64,000 nucleotides of DNA, from NCBI RefSeq assembly GCF_016658545.1, contig NZ_JACVZC010000011.1, positions 1 through 64,000 on the forward strand, in the 5' to 3' direction. A program made the position numbers and the translations under genes. This DNA is from Pseudomonas sp. S37 (lineage in GTDB: Bacteria > Pseudomonadota > Gammaproteobacteria > Pseudomonadales > Pseudomonadaceae). The notes under the pieces are model-generated. The model saw only the letters and a program-made list of their open reading frames with translations. It did no database searches and was not told the DNA's origin. Below are positions 41,802 through 51,000 of this stretch, piece by piece. Numbering within the stretch: position 1 is the stretch's first letter; each line of letters opens with the position of its first letter.

Positions 41802-43856
41802 ATGTCTGCCGCCCCTACCCTGCAAAGCTTCATCGCCGGCCGCTGGCTTGGCCAGCACGGCGCCCAGGCCCTGCGCAGCGCCCTCGACGGCCATGTGCTT
41901 GCCTATAGCCATGAAGAGCGCCCAGACTTCGCCGAAGCCGTGGACTTTGCCCGTGCCCGTGGCCTGGCCAGCCTGATGGCCATGGACTTCCAGCAACGCG
42001 CGCAACGCCTCAAGGCCCTGGCCTTGTACCTGGCCGAACGCAAGGAACAGCTGTACGCCCTGTCGCACCACAGCGGTGCCACCCGTGCCGACAGCTGGAT
42101 CGACATCGAAGGCGGCAATGCCACGCTGTTCGCCTATGCCGGCATCGGCAGCCGCGAACTGCCGTCGGGCAACCTGGTACACGAAGGCCCGGCAATCGCG
42201 CTGGGCAAGCAAGGCCATTTTGCCGGCAGCCATATCCTGGTGCCGCGTGCAGGCGTGGCAGTGCACATCAACGCCTTCAACTTCCCGATCTGGGGCATGC
42301 TGGAAAAGTTCGCCCCGACCTTCCTGGCCGGCATGCCGTGCATCGTCAAGCCGGCGACCTCCACCAGCTACCTGACCGAGGCCGTGGTGCGCCTGATGAA
42401 CGCCTCCGGCCTGCTGCCCGAAGGCAGCCTGCAACTGGTGATCGGCAGTACTGGCGACCTGCTCGATCGCCTGCAAGGCCAGGACGTGGTGACCTTCACC
42501 GGGTCCGCCGACACTGCCGCCAAATTGCGCATCACGCCGAACCTGATCCGCAACTCGGTGCCGTTCACGGCCGAAGCCGACTCGCTGAACTGCGCCATCC
42601 TCGGCCCGGACGTGACCCCGGACAGCGAAGAGTTCGACCTGTACATCAAGGAGGTGGTGCGTGAAATGACCACCAAGGCCGGGCAGAAATGCACCGCCAT
42701 CCGCCGCGCCATCGTTCCGGCCAAGCACATTGATGCCGTCGCCACGCGCCTGCGTGAGCGCTTGAGCAAGGTGGTGGTCGGTGATCCGTCGCTGGAAGGC
42801 GTGCGCATGGGCGCCCTCGCCTCCCATGACCAGCAGCACGACGTGGCCGAGCGGGTGCGCAGCCTGCTCAACAGTTGCGACCAGCTGTTCGGCGCCAGCG
42901 ATGGCTTTGCCCCGCGTGGCGAAGGCGTGGCCGAAGGTGCCTTCTTTGCCCCGACCCTGCTGCAGGCCCGCGACCCGCATGCCGATGGCGGCGCCCATGA
43001 TATCGAAGCATTTGGCCCGGTCAGCACGCTGATGGCCTATGACGACCTTGACGAGGCCCTGGCCTTGGCCGCCCGTGGCAAGGGCAGCCTGGTAGCGACC
43101 CTGGTGACTGCCGACCGCAGCATCGCCGCCAAGGCCATCCCGGTGGCTGCTGCCTGGCATGGTCGCCTGCTGGTGCTCGACAGCGAGGCTGCCAAAGAGT
43201 CCACCGGCCACGGCTCGCCTCTGCCGCAACTCAAGCACGGCGGCCCGGGCCGTGCTGGCGGCGGTGAGGAGCTGGGCGGCCTGCGCGCGGTCAAGCACTA
43301 CCTGCAGCGTGCTGCGGTACAAGGCTCGCCAAGCATGCTCACGGCGGTAACCGGCGAATACGTGCGCGGTGGCGAAGTGATCGAAACCGAAGTGCACCCG
43401 TTCCGCCGCCACTTCGAGCAACTGCGTATCGGCGAGTCGCTGCTGACCCACCGCCGCACCGTTACCGAAGCCGACCTGGTCAACTTCGGTTGCCTGTCGG
43501 GTGACCATTTCTACATGCACTTCGACGAGATTGCCGCCAAAGAATCGCAGTTCGGCAAGCGCATTGCCCACGGCTACTTCGTCTTGTCGGCGGCGGCCGG
43601 GCTGTTCGTCTCACCAGGTGCCGGGCCGGTGCTGGCCAACTATGGCCTGGATACCCTGCGCTTCATAAACCCGGTGGGCATTGGCGACACCATCCAGGCG
43701 CGGCTGACCTGCAAGCGCAAGATCGACCAGGGCAAAACCAGCCCGTTGGGCCAGCCGCAGGGCGTGGTGGCGTGGGATGTGGAAGTGACCAACCAACTGG
43801 GCGAGCTGGTGGCCAGTTATGACATCCTGACCCTGGTGTTGAAGCAGCCACAATGA
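41802..43856 (+). CDS. paaZ: PaaZ, oxepin-CoA hydrolase/aldehyde dehydrogenase, 684 aa
   Basis: Bifunctional ring-opening enzyme. The N-terminal ALDH domain (about 1-510) has FNFPIWGMLEKFAP, VTFTGSADTA, Glu in EADSLN and Cys in KAGQKCTAIRR. The C-terminal MaoC-type (R)-hydratase domain (about 540-680) has GDHFYMHFDEIAA and FGKRIAHGYFVLSAAAGLF. Length matches the fused form. The start is ATG 41802 behind TGGAGAA. Also called paaN or phaL. Confidence 0.94.
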   Translation: MSAAPTLQSFIAGRWLGQHGAQALRSALDGHVLAYSHEERPDFAEAVDFARARGLASLMAMDFQQRAQRLKALALYLAERKEQLYALSHHSGATRADSWIDIEGGNATLFAYAGIGSRELPSGNLVHEGPAIALGKQGHFAGSHILVPRAGVAVHINAFNFPIWGMLEKFAPTFLAGMPCIVKPATSTSYLTEAVVRLMNASGLLPEGSLQLVIGSTGDLLDRLQGQDVVTFTGSADTAAKLRITPNLIRNSVPFTAEADSLNCAILGPDVTPDSEEFDLYIKEVVREMTTKAGQKCTAIRRAIVPAKHIDAVATRLRERLSKVVVGDPSLEGVRMGALASHDQQHDVAERVRSLLNSCDQLFGASDGFAPRGEGVAEGAFFAPTLLQARDPHADGGAHDIEAFGPVSTLMAYDDLDEALALAARGKGSLVATLVTADRSIAAKAIPVAAAWHGRLLVLDSEAAKESTGHGSPLPQLKHGGPGRAGGGEELGGLRAVKHYLQRAAVQGSPSMLTAVTGEYVRGGEVIETEVHPFRRHFEQLRIGESLLTHRRTVTEADLVNFGCLSGDHFYMHFDEIAAKESQFGKRIAHGYFVLSAAAGLFVSPGAGPVLANYGLDTLRFINPVGIGDTIQARLTCKRKIDQGKTSPLGQPQGVVAWDVEVTNQLGELVASYDILTLVLKQPQ

Positions 43857-43865
43857 TGGGGTGAG

Positions 43866-44126
43866 GCTACCGGCCTCTTCGCGGGCGCGCCCGCTCCCAC
43901 AGAAATGTGCGGTCCCTGTGGGAGCGGGCATGCCCGCGAAGAACCCAACGCGGTGGATGGCACCGGCTGCGCCGGTGTTCGCGGGTAAACCCGCTCCCAC
44001 AGGTACAGCGCAAAGTTCAAGGCCTGCGCGGTCCTGTAGGAGCGGGTTCACCCGCCCCCACAGGTACAGCGCAAAGTTCAAGGCCTGCGCAGTTCTGTAG
44101 GAGCGGGTTTACCCGCGAATAGGCCC
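43866..44126. repeat. Cluster of five REP units with a 61-bp tandem duplication
   Basis: REP-type palindromes occur at about 43873-43903, 43915-43941, 43978-44003, 44033-44064 and 44094-44124. Positions 43996-44056 and 44057-44117 are a 61-bp direct duplication (CAGGTACAGCGCAAAGTTCA in both). Together they fill the gap between paaZ and the next gene. Confidence 0.8.
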
Positions 44127-44234
44127 GCACAGGCCAAATAAAGGCCAAGGGCCACCTCGTACATCCGCCCTAATCGCCCCATCACCCCCTCGGCGTTATA
44201 GTCCAGTGAGAACAACGCCAAGGAAGTCCCCATC

Positions 44235-44534
44235 ATGCACCCCTTCAAGCTCGTCCTCAGTGCCGCCCTGCTGGTCGGCGTCGCCGGCTGCCAGACCATC
44301 AACCCTTCCGAAGAAACCCTCAAGCAGCGCACCGAATTCGCCCTCAACACCAAGGTCTCGAAAGTCGCCGACGTGCGCAGTGACAGCACCATCACCTACT
44401 ACACCGCCACCACCGCCAAAGGCCAGTACGAGTGCCAGATGCCCAGCGGTGCCATCGTCGCCGTGGGCGGCATGGGCCTGTACCAGCCTACGCCTTCATG
44501 CATGAAAGAAGGCCAGGCCATCATCCTGCAATAA
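44235..44534 (+). CDS. Small lipoprotein, 99 aa
   Basis: The signal MHPFKLVLSAALLVGVAGCQ carries a lipobox (VAGC, Cys19). The mature part, NPSEETLKQRTEFALN..., includes two further Cys (YECQMPS and TPSCMKEG) that could pair. AAGGAA precedes the ATG. It resembles small outer-membrane lipoproteins common in Pseudomonas; no function can be assigned. It converges with the kinase gene. Confidence 0.7.
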   Translation: MHPFKLVLSAALLVGVAGCQTINPSEETLKQRTEFALNTKVSKVADVRSDSTITYYTATTAKGQYECQMPSGAIVAVGGMGLYQPTPSCMKEGQAIILQ

Positions 44535-44566
44535 CCCCCGCACAGCCTCTGCGCCCTCGCGCCGGT

Positions 44567-46189
44567 CTAGCCGACCGGCGCCGCTGGCTCCTCGCGCAAT
44601 GCGCGCAGGGCCGCACGCAACTCTGCCGGGCGCACCGGTTTGGAAAGCACGGTGATATTGCGCGTATGCACCACTGCCTGAATTTTCTCCGGATCATGCC
44701 CGGTCATGATCAGCGCCGGCACTTGCCAGCCGCGCTCGGCGCGCAACCGGTCGATGCAATCGACCCCGGTTGCCTCCTGCCCCAGGTCATAGTCGGCGAC
44801 AATTACCGCACAATCACTGCTCAGGCCAACCGGCGAGCTGTGCGCTTCTACCTCGCAGCCCCAGCGCTGCAGCAACGCCGACGTCGCCCGCAGCACGTTG
44901 TGGTCGTCCTCAACCAGGCACACCCGCAACCCGCCGAGCAGGCCGGCTGCTGCAGCCGAGCGCTCACCGGCCACCTGGGCCGGTTGCGCAGCCAGGCAGG
45001 GCAAGCCTTGCAGGCTTACCGCCGTGCCGTGCCCTGGCCGCGAGCGCAACTGGACTTCCAGGCCCATCAGGTGCCCCAGCCGCCGCACGATCGACAAACC
45101 CAGGCCCACCCCCTCGACATCCTTGTCGCGCACCTGGCGTACCCGGTAGAACTCTTCGAACACCAGCCGCTGGTGGGTTTCGTCTATGCCACGCCCCTGG
45201 TCATAGACCACGATGGCAAGGCCATCGCCACGGCGCCGCACCCCCAGCAGCAGTGGCCGATGGGCCGCATACTTGAAACTGTTGGACAGCACGTTCTGCA
45301 CCATGGTGGCCAGCATGCCGCGGTCGGCACAGGTCCAGTAACGGCAGGGCCGCACGCGTATCTCCACCCCGGCCCAACGGGCAGCCTCGCTGTTCTGGCG
45401 CACCAGGTCGGCCAGCAAGCCTGCCAGGGCAAAGGTTTCTTTTCTTGGCTGCACCCGGCCGTTGTCGAGGGTGTAAAGGTCGAGAATGGAGCGAAACAGC
45501 TGCGAGACGTTAAGCAGCGAACGGTCGATGCTGTCGACCAGCCGCCGTTCGTCCCTGCCCAGCTGCGACTCGCGCAGGCAGGCGGTGAACAGGCCGATGG
45601 AGTGAATGGGTTGGCGCAGATCATGGCTGGCCTGCGCCAGAAAGCGGGACTTTTCGCGATTGGCCGCTGCGGCCTGCTCCGAAGCCTTGCGCGTGCGCTC
45701 CAGCAGCAGGTGCGCATAGATCGGGATCACCGTACTGGTAGTGAGCAGCATCAGCACCATGAACGGGTTGGCCTGCCAGTACGGGGTAATCTGGTAGACC
45801 ACCAGCAATGCCGCCAGCGCCAGCACCGTGGCAATGGCCAGGTACCGCGAGCCGAAGCGCATGCCGTTGCCCAGGTTCACCCACACCATTACTGCATAGA
45901 TCGGCAGTGCCGCCTCGCCACCGACCACCAGGCCGAAACAGGTACCGGTGTAGTCGTGCACCATGCCCAGCACCCGTCGCCAAGGGTAATGCCCAGGCCA
46001 GTGGGCGATGGCCTGGCGAAACGCGATAGATACCAGCACAAAGGCGCTGATGTAGTAGATGACCGGCAGGTATGGCGCATGCGTGCTGCCGGGCAGAAAG
46101 CCCAGCACGGTCATGTAGACCAGGGCGCAGCAGGCAACGATGACGCGCAGGTTGGCTTGGTCGAGTTCGCTGTTATTGTCCGGTTCCAT
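44567..46189 (-). CDS. Hybrid sensor histidine kinase with receiver domain, 540 aa
   Basis: Membrane sensor with about six hydrophobic helices in residues 15-165 and no large periplasmic domain. The HisKA H-box reads FLAQASHDLRQPIHSIGLF; ATPase motifs are MVQNVLSNSFKYA (N box), VYDQGRGID and VGLGLSIV. A C-terminal receiver domain reads RVCLVEDDHNVLRATS with phosphoacceptor Asp in VIVADYDLG. The start is ATG 46189 behind AAGGAA. It is divergent from the LuxR-type regulator at 46306, its likely partner. The signal is unknown. Confidence 0.88.
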   Translation of the reverse strand: MEPDNNSELDQANLRVIVACCALVYMTVLGFLPGSTHAPYLPVIYYISAFVLVSIAFRQAIAHWPGHYPWRRVLGMVHDYTGTCFGLVVGGEAALPIYAVMVWVNLGNGMRFGSRYLAIATVLALAALLVVYQITPYWQANPFMVLMLLTTSTVIPIYAHLLLERTRKASEQAAAANREKSRFLAQASHDLRQPIHSIGLFTACLRESQLGRDERRLVDSIDRSLLNVSQLFRSILDLYTLDNGRVQPRKETFALAGLLADLVRQNSEAARWAGVEIRVRPCRYWTCADRGMLATMVQNVLSNSFKYAAHRPLLLGVRRRGDGLAIVVYDQGRGIDETHQRLVFEEFYRVRQVRDKDVEGVGLGLSIVRRLGHLMGLEVQLRSRPGHGTAVSLQGLPCLAAQPAQVAGERSAAAAGLLGGLRVCLVEDDHNVLRATSALLQRWGCEVEAHSSPVGLSSDCAVIVADYDLGQEATGVDCIDRLRAERGWQVPALIMTGHDPEKIQAVVHTRNITVLSKPVRPAELRAALRALREEPAAPVG

Positions 46190-46305
46190 GGCCAGTTTCC
46201 TTGTGCACGGGGTCGCATTACCGCCATCCATAGGCAGCACCCTTTGTCCGTGGCTGCTAAATTAGCATGTTCCACCCCACCCACGGCCACAGGGAGTCGC
46301 CAGGC

Positions 46306-46920
46306 GTGACGTGTCGCATCATCGTCGCGGATGACCATCCGCTGTTCAGGGAAGCCCTGGCGCGTACCGTGCAGTGCGTGCTGCCGGATGCCTGCGTGGA
46401 AGAAGCTGGCTGCCTTGAGCAAGTGCTGACGCTGGCCGCTTCCGGTGAAGTGCCCGATACGCTGATCCTCGACCTGCGCTTCCCGGGGCTGGCCGACGTT
46501 CAGTGCCTGGTACGCTTGCGCAGGCAGCTGTCGCGCACCACCTTGATTATCGTGTCGATGGTGGATGACCCGGGTGTGGTCGAGCAGGTCATGGCCACCG
46601 GGGTAGACGGGTTTATCGGCAAAAGCATCGCCGCCGACGAAATCGGCGCGGCCATACTGGCCATTCGTGATGGCGAGGTGCTGGTCAGGTATGCCCCCTC
46701 AGGGCTGCTGCCCAGCCTCGGTGGCGAATGCGCAGTGGAACAGCTTACCCAGCGTCAGCAGGAGGTCTTGCAGCTGATAGCCCAGGGCAAGACCAACAAG
46801 GAAATCGCCAAAGCCCTGGATATCTCGCCGTTTACGGTACGCATTCATGTGTCCTCATTACTCAAGGCACTCGGCGTCAGTTCGCGCACGGCGGCGGCGG
46901 TAAAATACACCGGCAGCTGA
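46306..46920 (+). CDS. LuxR/NarL-type response regulator, 204 aa
   Basis: Receiver domain with acidic pocket IVADDHPLFREAL and phosphoacceptor Asp in LILDLRFPG; LuxR HTH at the C-terminus: LTQRQQEVLQLIAQGKTNKEIAKALDISPFTVRIHVSSLLKALG. The start is GTG 46306 (VTCRIIVADD) with GGGAG 9 nt upstream; the preceding residues of the open frame are not conserved-looking. It is divergent from the hybrid kinase, 116 bp apart. Confidence 0.88.
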   Translation: MTCRIIVADDHPLFREALARTVQCVLPDACVEEAGCLEQVLTLAASGEVPDTLILDLRFPGLADVQCLVRLRRQLSRTTLIIVSMVDDPGVVEQVMATGVDGFIGKSIAADEIGAAILAIRDGEVLVRYAPSGLLPSLGGECAVEQLTQRQQEVLQLIAQGKTNKEIAKALDISPFTVRIHVSSLLKALGVSSRTAAAVKYTGS

Positions 46921-47054
46921 CGCCGTTGGTCAGCCGTTGAGCGCATCCGAAGGACTTCTGCAATGTGCCTGCCTCTCTTGATCCATGAGGATCAACGATG
47001 AGGAGGATTGCGCGATGGACTGTCTTGTTCAAAGTCTGAAAGCTAGTGCAATCA

Positions 47055-47142
47055 CTGTGGGAGCGGGCTTGCCCGCGAACACCGGCAAAGCCGGTGCCAT
47101 CCACCGCGTCGCCTGTTTCGCGGGCGCGCCCGCTCCCACAGG
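47055..47142. repeat. REP pair
   Basis: Inverted units GTGGGAGCGGGCTTGCCCGC (47057 on) and GCGGGCGCGCCCGCTCCCAC (47120 on) flank a spacer containing CACCGGCAAAGCCGGTG, itself a hairpin. Confidence 0.85.
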
Positions 47143-47168
47143 AATAGGTTCCAGGCTCAGGTGGCGTA

Positions 47169-47438
47169 TTACACCATCGCCGCCGGGTCTCCCACCGACT
47201 GGTTCGGCTTGCTTCCGGAAATCCGCCAGCTCACTGCAGTAATCCCATAGCGCTCGGCCATCGGCCGGCTGACCTTCTTGATCTTCTCGCGCCCGAACTT
47301 GGGGATGATGCCGATGCCCGCATCGCAACTTGCCCAATGCCAGGCCTCGGCATTGTCCAGGCGCTCCAGACGAATGATGAAACTGCGCGGCTGGCCATGC
47401 AGTTGGTAATCGATGATGTACAGCTGTGGGCTAGGCAT
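47169..47438 (-). CDS. DUF6555-like small protein, 89 aa
   Basis: ATG 47438 (MPSPQLYIIDYQLHGQPRSF) follows AGAGGAGG 9 nt upstream, which fixes the start. The WHWASCDAGIGIIPKF segment and a Lys-rich stretch (GREKIKKVSRP) are features of a small conserved Pseudomonas family of unknown function. The end (KPNQSVGDPAAMV) is hydrophilic. No membrane segment. Confidence 0.65.
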   Translation of the reverse strand: MPSPQLYIIDYQLHGQPRSFIIRLERLDNAEAWHWASCDAGIGIIPKFGREKIKKVSRPMAERYGITAVSWRISGSKPNQSVGDPAAMV

Positions 47439-47552
47439 CGCAGGGGCCTCCTCTTCTCCATGGATGACACCCTGATTGATCGAGGCGCGACGAGAAGATT
47501 CAAAAATTTGTCGAACTATTGGCCCCAGCGGCAACACTCGTTGCTGCTGTGA

Positions 47553-47575
47553 GCCTGGCACTGGAAGTGCCAGGC
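47553..47575. terminator. Terminator-like hairpin
   Basis: GCCTGGCACT (47553-47562) and AGTGCCAGGC (47566-47575) form a perfect 10-bp stem with a 3-nt loop, directly past the end of the minus-strand KGG gene. No T tract. Confidence 0.45.
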
Positions 47576-47594
47576 ACTGCGCAAGCCTGCGTGG

Positions 47595-47804
47595 TCACTG
47601 GCTGCGGCCGCCGCCGTGGCTGTTCTGCCCACCCTTGCGGCCAGCTTCCGATGCCCTTTGGCGGTCGTTGGCAAAGTTACCGCCAGACGCCTGGCCACCT
47701 TTATGGCCGGCGCGCGACGCCCGTTCCCGGTCGTTGGCAAAGTTGCCTGGGTTGGTTTCCTTGGTACCGCCACGCTGGCTGGTTCGCTCTTGATCCTGCG
47801 CCAT
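47595..47804 (-). CDS. KGG-repeat stress protein (con-10/YciG family), 69 aa
   Basis: Hydrophilic protein with two NFANDR(E/Q)RAS-AG-KGG repeats (GNFANDRERASRAGHKGGQ and GNFANDRQRASEAGRKGGQ). The start is ATG 47804 behind AAGGAG. Family knowledge: general stress or desiccation proteins, intrinsically disordered, often under RpoS-type control. No promoter was identified. Confidence 0.85.
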   Translation of the reverse strand: MAQDQERTSQRGGTKETNPGNFANDRERASRAGHKGGQASGGNFANDRQRASEAGRKGGQNSHGGGRSQ

Positions 47805-48082
47805 GTTGTATCTCCTTGCGAAAAAATGGGCTGGTTGCATGCACTGCATGCCTTAGTTCCGAACTGCCGATCTGCAGGTCTACTCAATGCTTTTGCCGAC
47901 AGCTGACCAGTGGCACGAAACTCACGCAGGCAAAATGTTTGCGTGGCGGCTGCGGGCCAATCGCACTTTGTGCCGCTGGCAGCGGTCACAACTGCAAGAG
48001 GGCGACCTATAATCGCCCCACTCAACATGCCCGGTACCGCAGTCACGGGCTGCACGTAAGGTTCTTGCACAAGGCTCCGTCG

Positions 48083-51000
48083 ATGAAGTCGTCCCCCAAG
48101 CAACCCGCCTCGCCGCAGAACCCTGCGCTCAGCCCCAGTCACCTGGACTTCCCGGTGGTAGGCATCGGCGCCTCGGCAGGCGGCCTGGAAGCGATCTGCA
48201 CGCTGTTCCGGCAAATGCCCAGCGATTGCGGCATGGCATTCGTCGTGGTGCTGCACTTGTCGCCCGACCACCAGAGCGTGGCCGACCGCATCATCCAGGA
48301 CACCACGCAGATGCCGGTGCGCCAGGTGACCGAGCCAGTGCCGATCGAGCGCAACCACGTCTATGTGATTTCACCGGCCAACCGCCTGTCCACCAACGAC
48401 GGCTACCTGCGCGTGGCACCGGCCAACCGCCGCCGTGGCGACCATGTGGCCATCGACCTGTTCTTCCGCGACCTGGCCGACGTGCACAAGGACCACGCCT
48501 TCTGCGTGGTGCTGTCCGGCACCGGTGCCGATGGCGCGGTGGGCCTGTCGCGAATCAAGGAACAAGGCGGCGTGACCCTGGTGCAGACGCCGGATGACGC
48601 CCAGTACGACAGCATGCCCCGCGCGGCCATCGAAACCGGCATGGTCGACCTGGTGCTGCCCGCGGCAGAAATACCGCAAAAGCTGCTGGAGCTGTGGCGC
48701 AATGCCCGCCAGGTCAAGCTCCCGGAAATCGAAGACGACAGCCTGCCGCCAGCTTTGGGGACAAGGTCCGGCGACGCCCAGGCCAGCGAACCGCTGCTGG
48801 AGGAAATCCTGCTGCAACTGCGCAGCACCACCGGGCATGACTTCCAGCACTACAAACGGGCCACCGTGCTGCGGCGTATCGAGCGGCGCCTGCATGTGAC
48901 CGGGCAAACCGACCTTGCCGGCTACCTGCATTACCTGGAACAACACCCGGGCGAATCCACTGCGTTGTTGGCCGACATGCTGATCGGCGTAACCAACTTC
49001 TTCCGCGACCGCGAAGCCTTCGAGGCCCTGGAGCGGCATGTGCTGCCGCAACTGGCCTGCGAGCGTGACCCGGCCGACGCCAGTGACGAGATCCGCATCT
49101 GGTCGGCCGGGTGCTCCACCGGCGAAGAGGCCTACAGCCTGGCCATGCTGATCTGCGAGCAGCTGGCGCTGGAACAGCGCGCGCGGAAAGTGCAGGTGTT
49201 CGCCACCGACCTCGACCAGCGCGCCATCGGCATCGCCCGCAGTGGTTCCTACCCCGAGGCGATCGTCACCGACGTGCCGCCCAGCCGGTTGCGCCAGTTC
49301 TTTGTCAAGGAAGACCAGCATTACCGGGTGCGCAAGGAAGTACGCGAGAAAGTGCTTTTTGCCCGCCACAACCTACTGTCCGACCCGCCGTTTTCCCAGA
49401 TCGACCTGATCGTCTGCCGCAACCTGCTGATCTACCTGGACCGCGAGGTGCAAAGGGACATCCTGCAGATGTTCCACTTTGCCCTGCGCTCGGGTGGCTA
49501 CCTGTTCCTCGGTTCGTCCGAGTCAGCCGATGTGGTCAGTGAACTGTTTGCGCCGATCGACAAGCGCAACCGTATTTTCCGCGCCCGCGATGTCAGCAAC
49601 GCCGGGCGCCGCGCCGAACGCCAGCTGCCCGGCGCACCTGCCAGCAGCATGCCACCGGACGCCCAGATCAAGGCCAAGCCCGGGCGCAAATCCTCGTACG
49701 CCGAGTTGCACCACCGCGCGCTGGCGCGGCGCATGCCGCCCAGCCTGATCGTCGACATCGACGGCAATATCCTGCACATGAGCGATGGCGTCGGCCGCTT
49801 CCTGCAACTGGCCGGTGGCGAGCCCAGCCGCAACCTGCTCAGCCTGGTGTTGCCCAGCCTACGGCTGGCCCTGCGCAGCACGCTGTTCCAGGCGCGCCAG
49901 GGTACCGAAGCGGTCACCTCGCGCCCGGTCGACCTGGCAGACAGCGCGCACAGGTTGCAGGTAGAGATCACGGTGCAGCCCTACAAGGACGACCTTGGCG
50001 CCAGCGATTGCCTGCTGGTAGTGTTCGAAGAGCGTGCGCCCGACCCGTCCCTGCCGCTGCCCGGGGTGATCCGCCAGACCGACAGCATGGTGTTGCACAA
50101 CCTGGAGCGCGAACTGCAGCGCACCCGCCTGCAATTGCAGGAAACCATCGAGCAGTCGGAGGTTTCCAGCGAGGAGCTGACCGCCTCCAATGAAGAAATG
50201 CAGGCCATCAACGAAGAGCTGCGCTCAGCCAGCGAAGAGCTGGAAACCAGCAAGGAAGAGCTGCAATCGATCAACGAAGAGTTGCTCACCGTCAATTACG
50301 AGCTGAAGAACAAGGTAGAAGAAACCGACAAGGTCAACGACTACCTCAGCAACCTGATCGCCTGCACCGAAATTGCCACGGTGTTCGTCGACCGCAACCT
50401 GCATATCCGCTGGTTCACCCCACGCGCCACCGACCTGTTCAACATCCTGCCGGTCGACACCGGCCGCTCGCTGCTCGACATTACCCACCGCCTGGATTAC
50501 CCGGCCCTGGCCGACGATGCCCGCGCCGTGGCCCAGGGTGAAGCGGTGATCGAACGGGAAATTGGCGGGCAGAACGACCATTGGTACCTGGCGCGCCTGC
50601 TGCCCTACCGCTCCAGCGAACAGAAAATCGACGGCACGGTGCTGACGTTCATCGACATCAGCACCAGCCACGCCGCCGAAGAGCGTGTGCGCCTGGGCGA
50701 AGAGCGCCTGAGCAAGCAGTTGGCCGAATCGCAGAGCAACAGCCACATGAAGGATGAATTCTTTGCCGTCATGTCGCATGAACTGAAACACCCGCTGAAC
50801 CTTATCCAGCTGAATGCGGAAATCCTCCGCCGCCTGCCGTCCATCAAGCATATCGGCGCTGCCAGCAAGGCGGTCGGTACCATCTGCGAGGCGGTTTCCA
50901 GCCAGGCACGGATCATCGATGACCTGCTGGATGTGGCGCGTATTCGCACCGGCAAGCTCAAGCTCAAGACCGAGCCGGTAGACCTCGGCGACGTGCTGCG

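Noticed and set aside
41745..43571. 608-aa minus-strand frame opposite paaZ
   Set aside because: paaZ is complete on the other strand; no domain is readable here.
44432..46309. 625-aa plus-strand frame opposite the hybrid kinase
   Set aside because: The kinase on the minus strand has all motifs; this frame is His/Pro/Gln-rich.
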